Below are positions 1 to 7,024 of a stretch of DNA of 15,120 nucleotides, in pieces. The notes beneath the pieces are model-generated. The model was not told the DNA's origin, made no database searches, and saw nothing but the letters and a program-made list of their open reading frames with translations. The translations under genes and the position numbers were made by a program. Location of the stretch: contig JAEWMT010000121.1 in NCBI GenBank assembly GCA_023393095.1, positions 1 to 15,120 of the forward strand, written 5' to 3'. Numbering within the stretch: the first letter of the stretch is position 1; each line of letters begins with the position of its first letter. This DNA is from Bacillota bacterium (lineage in GTDB: Bacteria > Bacillota > Clostridia > Lachnospirales > Lachnospiraceae).

Positions 1-291
1 ATCTTTAAGATTGCCATTTAACCCACCCTTATACGTAAAGTAGTCATCATAAGGATAGCCCCATGCATTTTTTTTATCAGCACTTTTATATACCTTACTT
101 ACACGCTCTGGCCAGCCTTTATCCAAAGGATAATAGCAGTACATCAAATTGATGGCTCTATGTGGCCTGCCAAGTTTTTGAAGAATATAATCCTGATTAA
201 CATAGCTGCCTCTTTCACTACCGACACCAAGGTCAACACTGCATTTCGCGGGACCTATCTGAAGAGAATAGGCCTTAAATTCATGATTCAT
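1..291 (-). CDS. Unrecognised protein, N-terminal 97 residues (3' end beyond the window)
   Basis: An open frame with no stop runs from an ATG at 291 down to the window edge, giving the first 97 residues of a protein that begins MNHEFKAYSLQIGPAKCSVD. The start is well supported. GGAGG lies nine bases upstream (305-301) and a good promoter sits further up (476-448). The visible part is rich in Tyr, Gly and Trp, with stretches such as NAWGYPYDDYF and KGWPERV. It has no signal peptide or membrane segment and looks like a soluble, folded protein. I do not recognise the family; the aromatic content would suit a carbohydrate-active enzyme, but that is a guess. The gene is divergent from the corrinoid activator. 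Its leader is highly unusual (292-420), so translational control is likely. Confidence refers to this being a real gene. Confidence 0.72.
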   Translation of the reverse strand, partial: MNHEFKAYSLQIGPAKCSVDLGVGSERGSYVNQDYILQKLGRPHRAINLMYCYYPLDKGWPERVSKVYKSADKKNAWGYPYDDYFTYKGGLNGNLKD

Positions 292-420
292 TGTCTAATT
301 CCTCCGATTTTTTGGAGGAATTTTTCCTCCGTTTTTTAGGAGGAATTTATCCTCCGATTGTTCTTTAGGAAGGATTTAAACCTCCTATTTTTATTTATAG
401 AAGGGAGTCATCCTCCTTAT
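292..420 (-). repeat. Tandem SD / anti-SD hairpin array in the leader of the left-edge gene
   Basis: Read on the minus strand toward the ATG at 291, GGAGG occurs five times, at plus-strand positions 412-416, 381-385, 351-355, 326-330 and 301-305. The spacings are 31, 30, 25 and 25 bases. Between them are CCTCC or decayed versions (CTCCC, CCTTCC, CCTCC, CCTCC). Each GGAGG can fold onto the CCTCC just downstream; one such hairpin is GGAGGAA-AAA-TTCCTCC. Each CCTCC can instead fold onto the next GGAGG. The last such pairing, AATTCCTCC with GGAGGAATT around an eight-base loop, is nine perfect pairs and would bury the SD of the gene. The two copies nearest the gene are the most regular and the distal ones have decayed. 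Downstream of the promoter at 448-476, the array lies wholly within the mRNA leader. Confidence 0.8.
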
Positions 421-447
421 AATTATGTCTACCCATAAACATTAGCG

Positions 448-476
448 AGTATAACATGGCATAGATACTATATCAA
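448..476 (-). promoter_or_regulatory. Vegetative promoter for the left-edge gene
   Basis: On the minus strand, TTGATA (476-471) and TATACT (453-448) are separated by exactly 17 bases. Both boxes are close to the sigma-A consensus. Transcription would start near 441, giving a leader of roughly 150 bases that contains the whole SD/anti-SD array. Confidence 0.6.
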
Positions 477-616
477 TGTAGTATGTTAGCATATCTTTTC
501 TTATAGTATATAAAAATACATTTAAATACAAAGAAATATTTCTAAATAATAAAATTCAGAGAATAATTGATAGGCCTCTGACACTCTAACAATAAAACAA
601 ACAAGTAAAAAACAAA

Positions 617-644
617 TTGACATTAGATATATACGAGGTAATAA
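617..644 (+). promoter_or_regulatory. Vegetative promoter for the corrinoid activator gene
   Basis: A perfect TTGACA (617-622) is followed 16 bases later by TAATAA (639-644); AATAAT at 640-645 gives a 17-base spacer. Transcription would start near 652, about 50 bases before the ATG at 704. Confidence 0.55.
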
Positions 645-703
645 TGAAGTTATGATTAGATTCATATCCTTGGAAAATGAAGAGTTTCCGGAGGGGAATT
701 ACC

Positions 704-2338
704 ATGGGGCAAAAATTAATTACTGGAAGGCAGAGGATTACGCAGATGGATGACAGAAAGATAATAGGAGCAGATAAGGGAGAAAAGAATTACAAAATTA
801 CCGTAACTGGACGTGGAGAAGAGATTATTCTAAATTGTATGGAGAAGGAAAACCTGCTCGAAGCTATGACGAGACAAGGAATATATATGAGTGCAGCCTG
901 CGGGGGTAGAGGTACCTGCGGTAAATGTAAAATACAGCTTATTGAGGGCAATCTTAAGATTACCTCTTCTGATAAGAAGGTTTTTTCTAAAGACGAATTA
1001 AATGATGGCTGCCGGCTTTCTTGTCAGGCATATCCTGAAGCGGACTTAACCATAAAGCTTACCGCCGGTGATGAAGCTGATTTTGAAGTTGTTACTGATC
1101 TGGGAAGAACATCACAACAGAAGAGGAAGAAGGATGATAGCTATGCCATAGCCATAGATATTGGTACAACTACCATAGCAATTAGCCTGATTGAAGTAAC
1201 AAGCGGCGATAATCTTTGGACTTATACTACGGTCAATAAGCAGAGGGCTTATGGGGCTGATGTCATTGCCAGAATGCAGGCCTCCAACAACGGTAAGAAG
1301 CAGGAACTAAGAGAATGTATACAGAAGGATCTACTGTCAGGGATACAGGCAGTTGTTGCAAAGACAGGTATTGAGAAAGAACAAATTCAAAAGCTAGCAA
1401 TTGCAGGCAATACTACGATGGGGCATCTGCTGCTCGGTTACTCCTGCGAGACATTGGGTATCTTTCCATTTACACCGGTCAATATAAATACAATCGTTCT
1501 TCCTTTTGAAGAAGTTTTAGAATCTGATTATCTGAAGATACCGGTTATTCTGCTTCCGGGCATATCTACCTATGTCGGAGCTGACATTGCAGCAGGTTTA
1601 TTGGCGTGTGATTATGACAGAGCTGAAAAACCGAGTCTTCTGATTGACCTTGGTACAAATGGAGAAATGGCAATCGGAAATAAGGACAAGATACTTGTAA
1701 GTTCAACTGCAGCAGGACCTGCTTTTGAGGGTGGTAATATTTCCTGCGGTGTTGGCAGTATTGCCGGAGCAATCTGTAATATAGAAGGAGTGGGCGATCA
1801 ATTAACATTTAAAACAATCGGGGATAAGCCTCCAGTTGGAATCTGCGGTACCGGCGTGATTGAGATAGTTTCAGAACTTGTAAAAGCCGGTCTGGTGGAC
1901 GAAACCGGCTTGCTTGATGAGGAATACTTTGAAACCGGGTATCAGATAGCAGAAGATAACGCAGGGAACAAGATTAATTTTACACAGCGTGACGTTAGAG
2001 AAATCCAGCTTGCTAAGGCCGCAGTCAGAGCCGGTATTGAGATACTGGTTAGGCGGTATGGAGTTGGTTATGAGGAGATTGATACCGTGTATCTTGCTGG
2101 CGGTTTTGGATATAAAATTAATATAGGTAAGGCGATTGAGGTAGGCTTGCTTCCGAAAGAACTGGAAGGAAAGATCAAGGCAATCGGTAACAGCTCTCTG
2201 GGAGGAGCGGTAAAATATCTGACTCAGAACAATACTCCTGACCGTATGAAGCATATCATAGAAACCTCTGATGAAATTAATTTATCAAATGATAAAGATT
2301 TTAATGATTTATACGTAGAATATATGTATTTTGAATAA
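704..2338 (+). CDS. RACo-type corrinoid activation ATPase with N-terminal 2Fe-2S ferredoxin domain
   Basis: Proteins of this family use ATP to drive the reduction of inactive Co(II) corrinoid proteins to Co(I), restoring methyltransferase activity. The start at 704 is chosen because GGAGGGG (690-696) is well spaced before it; an in-frame ATG at 677 lacks an SD. This gives 544 residues. Residues 30-125 form a plant-type 2Fe-2S domain with Cys66, Cys72, Cys75 (CGGRGTCGKC) and Cys107 (RLSCQA). From about residue 145 a sugar-kinase/Hsp70-type ATPase fold begins with AIAIDIGTTTIAIS. It continues with AIAGNTTMGHLLLG, LIDLGTNGEMAIGNKDKIL and GICGTGVIEIV, the layout of the DUF4445/RACo middle and C-terminal regions. 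No corrinoid protein or methyltransferase gene is visible nearby, so its partner must lie elsewhere. The 2Fe-2S cluster is the probable electron entry point. No clear terminator follows. Confidence 0.88.
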   Translation: MGQKLITGRQRITQMDDRKIIGADKGEKNYKITVTGRGEEIILNCMEKENLLEAMTRQGIYMSAACGGRGTCGKCKIQLIEGNLKITSSDKKVFSKDELNDGCRLSCQAYPEADLTIKLTAGDEADFEVVTDLGRTSQQKRKKDDSYAIAIDIGTTTIAISLIEVTSGDNLWTYTTVNKQRAYGADVIARMQASNNGKKQELRECIQKDLLSGIQAVVAKTGIEKEQIQKLAIAGNTTMGHLLLGYSCETLGIFPFTPVNINTIVLPFEEVLESDYLKIPVILLPGISTYVGADIAAGLLACDYDRAEKPSLLIDLGTNGEMAIGNKDKILVSSTAAGPAFEGGNISCGVGSIAGAICNIEGVGDQLTFKTIGDKPPVGICGTGVIEIVSELVKAGLVDETGLLDEEYFETGYQIAEDNAGNKINFTQRDVREIQLAKAAVRAGIEILVRRYGVGYEEIDTVYLAGGFGYKINIGKAIEVGLLPKELEGKIKAIGNSSLGGAVKYLTQNNTPDRMKHIIETSDEINLSNDKDFNDLYVEYMYFE

Positions 2339-2403
2339 GAACCTTTCATCGTATCCATTCACGCTTCATGAAAAATAATCTGTGTGCATATATTAGACTA
2401 ACT

Positions 2404-2448
2404 TTATCTATAGAGATAATAGGTTGAAAAGAAGAATATTTTTTAACC
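2404..2448 (+). other. Two AT-rich hairpins upstream of the protease leader
   Basis: TTATCT-ATAG-AGATAA (2404-2419) and GGTTGAAAA (2422-2430) pairing with TTTTTAACC (2440-2448, one G-T pair) form consecutive stem-loops. Neither is followed by a clean T-run, so neither is a convincing terminator for the upstream gene. They stand directly before the leader at 2450-2517. Confidence 0.4.
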
Positions 2449-2449
2449 G

Positions 2450-2517
2450 GCAAAAAGCATGGAGCATTTTTGCATAGTTTTTTGTATGCCGCAGAAGCGG
2501 AGTTTGGAGGTTATATG
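2450..2517 (+). promoter_or_regulatory. Two-hairpin leader element, copy A (before the subtilase)
   Basis: Hairpin 1 pairs GCAAAAA (2450-2456) with TTTTTGC (2467-2473) around a loop containing GCATGG. Hairpin 2 is CCGC-AGAA-GCGG within GTATGCCGCAGAAGCGG. Then come GGAGG and the start codon at 2515. The same order of elements, with different stem bases, precedes atpG at 14528-14595. The match of GTATGCCGC, GCATGG and GGAGGTTA at nearly constant spacing makes chance resemblance unlikely. It is probably a structured translation-initiation leader or a dispersed intergenic repeat. Confidence 0.65.
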
Positions 2518-4245
2518 CCTAGTGGTAAATTAGATAACCAGCTTAATCTGGCTTTGGAGGTTCCGAATGCTGTCAGGGAAAAAACAGCCAGTCTTGATGT
2601 TGGATACACACCGGAAACAAATGAGTGGGAATTAATTGTAAAATATACGGGTAGCCTGAATCGAGTACGGGAGGAGCTGGGAATATCAGCGGTTGAGTTA
2701 ATCAATAATTATGCAATACTTACAGTTCCGGAGTATCTAATCAATCGGTTATCGAATTATGAGGAAATTGAATTCATTGAAAAGCCCAGACGTCTCTTTT
2801 ATGAGGTGAATCAGGGACGGACGGCCTCCTGTATCAACCCTCTTCAGACGGGTAATTTTAATCTGTTTGGAGAAGGAGTAATAGTAGCTATCATTGATTC
2901 TGGTATTGATTATTCCCATCCTGATTTTCGAAATCCGGATGGGACCACCAGAATTATAGCTCTATGGGATCAAACAATTAAAGGTACTCCGCCGGAAGGT
3001 TTTGATATTGGTACCCTATACACTCGTGAAACTATTAATGAAGCATTGAAAATCCCAATACCAGAGCGCATGGAGATTGTTCCGAGTACAGATCTTTCAG
3101 GACATGGAACCCATGTTGCAGGTATTGCAGCGGGAAACGGCAGAGCCAGTAACGGACTATACCGTGGAGTGGCTTCAATGAGTGAGCTCATCGTGGTTAA
3201 GCTTGGAGCATCGATAAGTGAATCATTTCCCAGAACAACACAGCTGATGCAGGGTATAGATTTCGTTATAAGACAGGCGATCAGTCTTAACAGACCTATT
3301 GCAATAAATATTAGCTTTGGCAATAATTACGGGTCCCATACAGGTAGATCTTTACTGGAAAGCTATATTAATGATATGGCAAATATATGGAAGAATAGTA
3401 TTGTAATAGGAACCGGAAATGAAGGTGCAACTGACAATCATGCACAGGGTATACTTAAAATGGGAACTAATATAGATGTAGATATTGCAGTAAGTGATTT
3501 TGAGTTTTCCTTCAACCTTCAGATATGGAAGAACTACTATGATCATTTTGATATAACCATAGTGGCACCAAATGGAACCCGAGTAGGTCCGATTCCAAGT
3601 ATTTTGGGCAAGCAACAGTTTCGTGTCGGACAGACTGAGATATTCCTTTTTTATGGTGATCCTACGCCCTATAATCTGCAGCAGGAGATTTACATTGAAT
3701 TTATTCCGATCGGACAATATGTTAATTCCGGTGTCTGGCGTTTTGAACTGGTTCCGCGTAGAATCGTAGTTGGAAATTATGATATGTGGTTGCCCTCAGG
3801 CGGCATTAAAAATCCTGAGACTCGATTCTTACTACCTTCAGAATTTACAACATTAACGATTCCTTCAACTGCATACCGGGCAATTACTGTGGGAGCATAC
3901 AATGCTTATACAGATAGCTATGCACCATTTTCAGGAAGGGGATTCACCAGAGATATGGGAATTAAACCTGATCTTGTGGCTCCTGGTGTAGATATCAATT
4001 CCTGCGCTCCTGGCGGAGGCTATGCCGTACGTTCAGGTACCTCCATGGCAACACCTTTTGTTACCGGAAGTGCTGCTTTATTAATGGAGTGGGGAATTGT
4101 AGATGGCAATGATCCCTATCTATATGGCGAGAAGCTGAAGGCTTTTCTGATTAACGGAGCAAGGCATTTAAAGATCGAAAGCGTCTACCCGAATAGAACA
4201 TTAGGGTATGGGGCATTGTGTTTGGAGAATAGTTTAAATATATAA
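2515..4245 (+). CDS. Subtilisin-like serine protease (S8), Csp-like with inserted beta-sandwich domain
   Basis: This is a 576-residue subtilase. The ATG at 2515 follows TTGGAGG (2504-2510) at a rather short spacing of four bases. An in-frame TTG at 2470 is possible but falls inside the leader hairpin. Residues 1-100 resemble an inhibitory propeptide (ELIVKYTGSL ... AILTVPEYLINRL ... IEFIEKPRRLF). The catalytic residues are Asp128 (IIDSGID), His197 (GHGTHVAG) and Ser510 (SGTSMATP), with the oxyanion Asn302 (GTGNEGA). Between Asn302 and Ser510 lies an insert of about 150 residues rich in beta strands (FNLQIWKNYYDHFDITIVAP ... GVWRFELVP). Such an insert is known from clostridial Csp spore-germination proteases. 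There is no signal peptide, so a cytoplasmic or spore-associated site is likely. It could be a germination protease or a general Lachnospiraceae subtilase; the cortex-hydrolase substrate of Csp enzymes is not in view. Confidence 0.9.
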   Translation: MPSGKLDNQLNLALEVPNAVREKTASLDVGYTPETNEWELIVKYTGSLNRVREELGISAVELINNYAILTVPEYLINRLSNYEEIEFIEKPRRLFYEVNQGRTASCINPLQTGNFNLFGEGVIVAIIDSGIDYSHPDFRNPDGTTRIIALWDQTIKGTPPEGFDIGTLYTRETINEALKIPIPERMEIVPSTDLSGHGTHVAGIAAGNGRASNGLYRGVASMSELIVVKLGASISESFPRTTQLMQGIDFVIRQAISLNRPIAINISFGNNYGSHTGRSLLESYINDMANIWKNSIVIGTGNEGATDNHAQGILKMGTNIDVDIAVSDFEFSFNLQIWKNYYDHFDITIVAPNGTRVGPIPSILGKQQFRVGQTEIFLFYGDPTPYNLQQEIYIEFIPIGQYVNSGVWRFELVPRRIVVGNYDMWLPSGGIKNPETRFLLPSEFTTLTIPSTAYRAITVGAYNAYTDSYAPFSGRGFTRDMGIKPDLVAPGVDINSCAPGGGYAVRSGTSMATPFVTGSAALLMEWGIVDGNDPYLYGEKLKAFLINGARHLKIESVYPNRTLGYGALCLENSLNI

Positions 4246-4324
4246 TATCAAGACCAGAAGTAATCAAGTAGCTATGGGGTAAATGTCCAATGATATAACC
4301 CAATCGAAAAGAAAGACGGATTAA

Positions 4325-4357
4325 TGGAGTGTACCTTAAAAGGTGCACTCTATTTTT
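4325..4357 (+). terminator. Intrinsic terminator after the subtilase gene
   Basis: GAGTGTACC (4327-4335) pairs with GGTGCACTC (4342-4350) with one G-T pair and a six-base loop. The stem can extend outward by two more pairs, and TATTTTT follows. It separates the protease from the rubrerythrin operon. Confidence 0.85.
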
Positions 4358-4383
4358 ACAGGAGATATAATCAGTATCAAAAA

Positions 4384-4398
4384 TGATAATAATTATTG
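4384..4398. promoter_or_regulatory. PerR/Fur-like operator of the oxygen-defence operon
   Basis: TGATAAT-A-ATTATTG is a 7-1-7 inverted repeat. It matches 12 of 14 fixed bases of the Fur-type consensus TGATAATnATTATCA and 11 of 14 of the Per box TTATAATnATTATAA, counted by eye. Its right end overlaps the -35 box of the rubrerythrin promoter, a position suited to repression. PerR control of rubrerythrin and flavodiiron genes is established in Clostridium acetobutylicum, which makes PerR the more likely ligand. Confidence 0.55.
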
Positions 4399-4423
4399 AT
4401 TCTTTTTTATAAATTGATATAAT
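4396..4423 (+). promoter_or_regulatory. Extended -10 promoter of the rubrerythrin-flavodiiron operon
   Basis: A perfect TATAAT (4418-4423) is preceded by TGA, making an extended -10, and by TTGATT (4396-4401) at 16 bases. An overlapping alternative is TTGATA (4414-4419) with TAACAT (4437-4442) at 17 bases. Transcription would start near 4430. Confidence 0.6.
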
Positions 4424-4512
4424 TGTTTGTATAGTTTAACATGAGAGTAATTATATGCTGTATGTATTGATAGTTACAAGTTAATAAATTTCACATGAAA
4501 AGGAGATTAGCC

Positions 4513-5046
4513 ATGAATCTAAAAGGAACCAAAACAGAGGAAAATTTAAAGGCGGCGTTTGCAGGAGAATCACAGGCAAGGAATAAGTATACATACTTTG
4601 CAAGTGTAGCAAAAAAAGAAGGATATGAGCAGATTTCTCATATTTTTCAAAAAACTGCAGACAATGAAAAGGAACATGCAAAGATGTGGTTCAAGGCACT
4701 CGGTGAGTTAGGAAAAACCACAGAAAATCTTCTTGCTGCCGCTGAGGGAGAAAACTATGAATGGACCGATATGTATGAAGGATTTGCAAAAGATGCGGAA
4801 GAAGAAGGCTTTATAGAGCTTGCTGCAAAATTCAGAATGGTTGCAAAGATTGAGAAATCACATGAAGAAAGATATCGAGCGCTACTTAAAAATATAGAAA
4901 TGCAGCAAGTATTTGAAAAGAGCGAGGAGACTATGTGGGAATGCAGAAATTGCGGACATCTGGTGATTGGAAAGAAAGCACCTGAGATATGTCCGGTTTG
5001 TGCACATCCACAAAGCTATTTCGAAGTAAGAAAAGAAAATTACTAA
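4513..5046 (+). CDS. rbr: Rubrerythrin
   Basis: Rubrerythrin reduces hydrogen peroxide to water in the cytoplasm of anaerobes, taking electrons from rubredoxin or an NADH-linked reductase. The ATG at 4513 has AAAAGGAG (4498-4505) seven bases upstream, giving 177 residues. An in-frame ATG at 4495 would include the SD in the coding region and is rejected. The N-terminal four-helix bundle carries the di-iron ligands: Glu19 in AGESQARNKY, Glu52 and His55 in NEKEHAK, the YEGFAKDAEEEGF helix, and Glu114 and His117 in IEKSHEERY. The C-terminus is a short-spaced rubredoxin-type Fe(Cys)4 site with Cys144, Cys147, Cys160 and Cys163. Length and domain order are normal for the family. It is the first gene of an operon, 16 bases ahead of the flavodiiron gene, and stands under a PerR/Fur-like box. 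Confidence 0.95.
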   Translation: MNLKGTKTEENLKAAFAGESQARNKYTYFASVAKKEGYEQISHIFQKTADNEKEHAKMWFKALGELGKTTENLLAAAEGENYEWTDMYEGFAKDAEEEGFIELAAKFRMVAKIEKSHEERYRALLKNIEMQQVFEKSEETMWECRNCGHLVIGKKAPEICPVCAHPQSYFEVRKENY

Positions 5047-5062
5047 ATTAGGAGATATTAAT

Positions 5063-6898
5063 ATGTATTGCTTAAAAAAAATAACTGGTGATTTAACCTG
5101 GGTTGGAGGAAATGACCGCAGGTTGGCTATGTTTGAAGCATCCTATGCAGTACCTAATGGGATGTCTTATAATTCATATCTTCTGTTGGATGAAAAAACT
5201 GTTTTATTTGATACAGTTGATAAAGCAGTAAGTAAGGTATTTTTTGAAAATGTAGCCAAGGTACTTGGAGAAAGAAAATTAGATTACTTATTTATTCATC
5301 ATATGGAACCGGATCATTCTGCAGATATCGAAAGAATTGTGGAAAAATATCCCGAGGTTAAAATAGTTTGTAACGCGAAAAGCGCAACAATGATTAAGCA
5401 GTTTTTTGATTTTGACATTGATTCCAGAACGATAATTGTAAAGGAAGGGGATGTCTTAACTACCGGTAAGCATAGTTTTACATTTCTGATGGCACCAATG
5501 GTACATTGGCCGGAGGTTATGGTTTCTTATGATACCACGGATAAGATTCTGTTTTCTGCAGATGCTTTTGGCATCTTTGGTGCATTAAACGGCGCAATTT
5601 TTGCCGATGAAGTAGATTTTGAACGTGATTACTTGGATGAGGCAAGACGGTATTATACCAACATTGTAGGAAAATACGGTACACAGGTACAGGCTTTGTT
5701 GAAAAAAGCGTCTGCATATGAAATAAATATGATCTGCCCGCTTCATGGATTTGTATGGAGAAAAAATCTTGATTTTTTCATTGAAAAATATAACCTATGG
5801 AGCAAATATGAGCCGGAAGAAAATGGCGTCATGATTGCCTATGCATCAGTATATGGAAATACGGAAAATGCGGCCGAGATTCTATCCAGTCGGTTACGTG
5901 ATCAGGGCATCAAAACAGTGATGTATGATGTATCGGTTTCACCGATAGCAGATATTATTTCAGCGTCATTTAAGTGGAGTCATCTGGTATTTACATCCAC
6001 AACCTACAATGCAGGAATTTTTCATAAAATGGAGAATGTGATTACAGATCTTGTACAGCATAATATTCAGAACAGAACGGTTGCCATCATTGAAAATGGT
6101 TCCTGGGCAGCATCCGCCGGTAAGCTGATTCGAACAGAAATTGAAAAGTGTAAGAATATGACCATTCTTGAAAATAAAGTAAGCCTGAAATCATCTATAA
6201 AAGAAGAGCAGTTAACCGATATCGATAACTTGGTGGAGACAATTGCTGATACATTCCCGAAAGCAATGATAAGGGATCACATGAAAAAGGTAGAGTATAA
6301 TGCAATATTTAAAATTTCCTATGGATTATACGTACTAACGGCTCAGAATGGAGAAAAGGATAACGGATGTATTATTAACACACTTACTCAGGTAACAGAT
6401 TCTCCACTACGTATCTCAATCATAGTGAATAAGGCTAATTATACACATGATATGATCATGGAAACAAGGAAATTCAATATTTCAGTATTGACGACAGATA
6501 CTCCGTTTAAGGTATTTAAACAATTTGGTTTTTGCAGCGGCAGGGATACGGATAAATTCAGTAATGAGATGACTGAGAAGCGGACAGAAAACGGAATTCG
6601 TTACCTAGATCAGTATTCGAACGCTGTTATTTCCGGAAGTGTAATTGAAGTAAACGATTATGGAACTCATTCCGTATTTGTTGCAGATATCACAGAAGCG
6701 ACGATACTCTCTGATGTCCCTAGTGTGACTTATCAATATTATTTTGATCATATCAAACCAAAGGCGCAGCAGTTAGAAGAAAAGAAAAAAGGCTTTGTCT
6801 GCAAAATCTGCGGATATGTATATGAAGGGGATGAATTACCGGAAGGATTTATCTGTCCGATTTGCAAGCATGGTGTTGATGATTTTGAACCTCTTTAA
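5063..6898 (+). CDS. Multidomain flavodiiron protein (core + flavin-reductase-like + rubredoxin)
   Basis: Flavodiiron proteins reduce oxygen to water, and in some cases NO to N2O. The SD AGGAG lies at 5051-5055, seven bases before the ATG. Residues 1-250 form the metallo-beta-lactamase-like di-iron domain, with the ligand set His80-x-Glu82-x-Asp84-His85, His148, Asp167 and His228. Residues 255-395 form an FMN-binding flavodoxin domain with the phosphate loop ASVYGNTE. Residues 405-560 resemble flavin reductase (YGLYVLTAQNG ... GCIINTLTQVT), a probable NAD(P)H or flavin electron input. Residues 577-611 end the protein with a rubredoxin-like site, Cys580, Cys583, Cys598 and Cys601. With 14 residues between the Cys pairs, it is shorter than in canonical rubredoxin. 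All electron-transfer parts are thus in one 611-residue chain, which may reduce oxygen without a separate rubredoxin. It is co-transcribed with rubrerythrin. Confidence 0.93.
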   Translation: MYCLKKITGDLTWVGGNDRRLAMFEASYAVPNGMSYNSYLLLDEKTVLFDTVDKAVSKVFFENVAKVLGERKLDYLFIHHMEPDHSADIERIVEKYPEVKIVCNAKSATMIKQFFDFDIDSRTIIVKEGDVLTTGKHSFTFLMAPMVHWPEVMVSYDTTDKILFSADAFGIFGALNGAIFADEVDFERDYLDEARRYYTNIVGKYGTQVQALLKKASAYEINMICPLHGFVWRKNLDFFIEKYNLWSKYEPEENGVMIAYASVYGNTENAAEILSSRLRDQGIKTVMYDVSVSPIADIISASFKWSHLVFTSTTYNAGIFHKMENVITDLVQHNIQNRTVAIIENGSWAASAGKLIRTEIEKCKNMTILENKVSLKSSIKEEQLTDIDNLVETIADTFPKAMIRDHMKKVEYNAIFKISYGLYVLTAQNGEKDNGCIINTLTQVTDSPLRISIIVNKANYTHDMIMETRKFNISVLTTDTPFKVFKQFGFCSGRDTDKFSNEMTEKRTENGIRYLDQYSNAVISGSVIEVNDYGTHSVFVADITEATILSDVPSVTYQYYFDHIKPKAQQLEEKKKGFVCKICGYVYEGDELPEGFICPICKHGVDDFEPL

Positions 6899-6932
6899 AC
6901 AAGAAAAAATATGTTCTGAGTAAGATAACAGG

Positions 6933-6978
6933 GAAAAGCCAAGTGACGATAATAGACACTTGGCTTTTCTCTTTATAT
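6933..6978 (+). terminator. Terminator shared by convergent flavodiiron and ferredoxin genes
   Basis: GAAAAGCCAAGTG (6933-6945) pairs perfectly over 13 bases with CACTTGGCTTTTC (6957-6969), with an 11-base loop and a T-rich tail. Because the stem begins with A4 and ends with T4, it may also stop transcription arriving from the ferredoxin gene on the other strand. Confidence 0.85.
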
Positions 6979-7024
6979 AAAAGGGAATAGGGGAATACGA
7001 TAAAATTTTAATTATTCTTATGTA

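Larger units (their letters stand above)
292..703. other. Divergent intergenic region, left
   Basis: This gap separates the divergent left-edge gene and the corrinoid activator. It holds the hairpin array (292-420), the minus-strand promoter (448-476), a short palindrome AGAAATATTTCT (532-543) of unknown meaning, and the plus-strand promoter (617-644). I see no coding potential in the AT-rich centre. Confidence 0.6.

Noticed and set aside
292..420. CRISPR array or terminator at the periodic GGAGG/CCTCC region
   Set aside because: Repeats of 25 bases with no unique spacers are not CRISPR. No T-run follows the hairpins in either direction, and the array lies between a promoter and its start codon.
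677..703. Earlier ATG start for the corrinoid activator
   Set aside because: No SD precedes 677, whereas GGAGGGG is correctly placed before 704 and the extra residues would cover it.
2470..2514. TTG start adding 15 residues to the subtilase
   Set aside because: It lies in the stem of the leader hairpin shared with atpG and has no good SD; the ATG at 2515 follows GGAGG.
2459..2533. Short leader ORF starting in the GCATGG loop of copy A, and a similar one at 14538-14573 in copy B
   Set aside because: Both have an ATG in the loop but no SD. The peptides differ in sequence, length and stop position, so no conserved leader peptide is supported.
2970..3717. Two long minus-strand frames inside the subtilase gene
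   Set aside because: They are antisense to well-conserved protease sequence and have no recognisable protein features.
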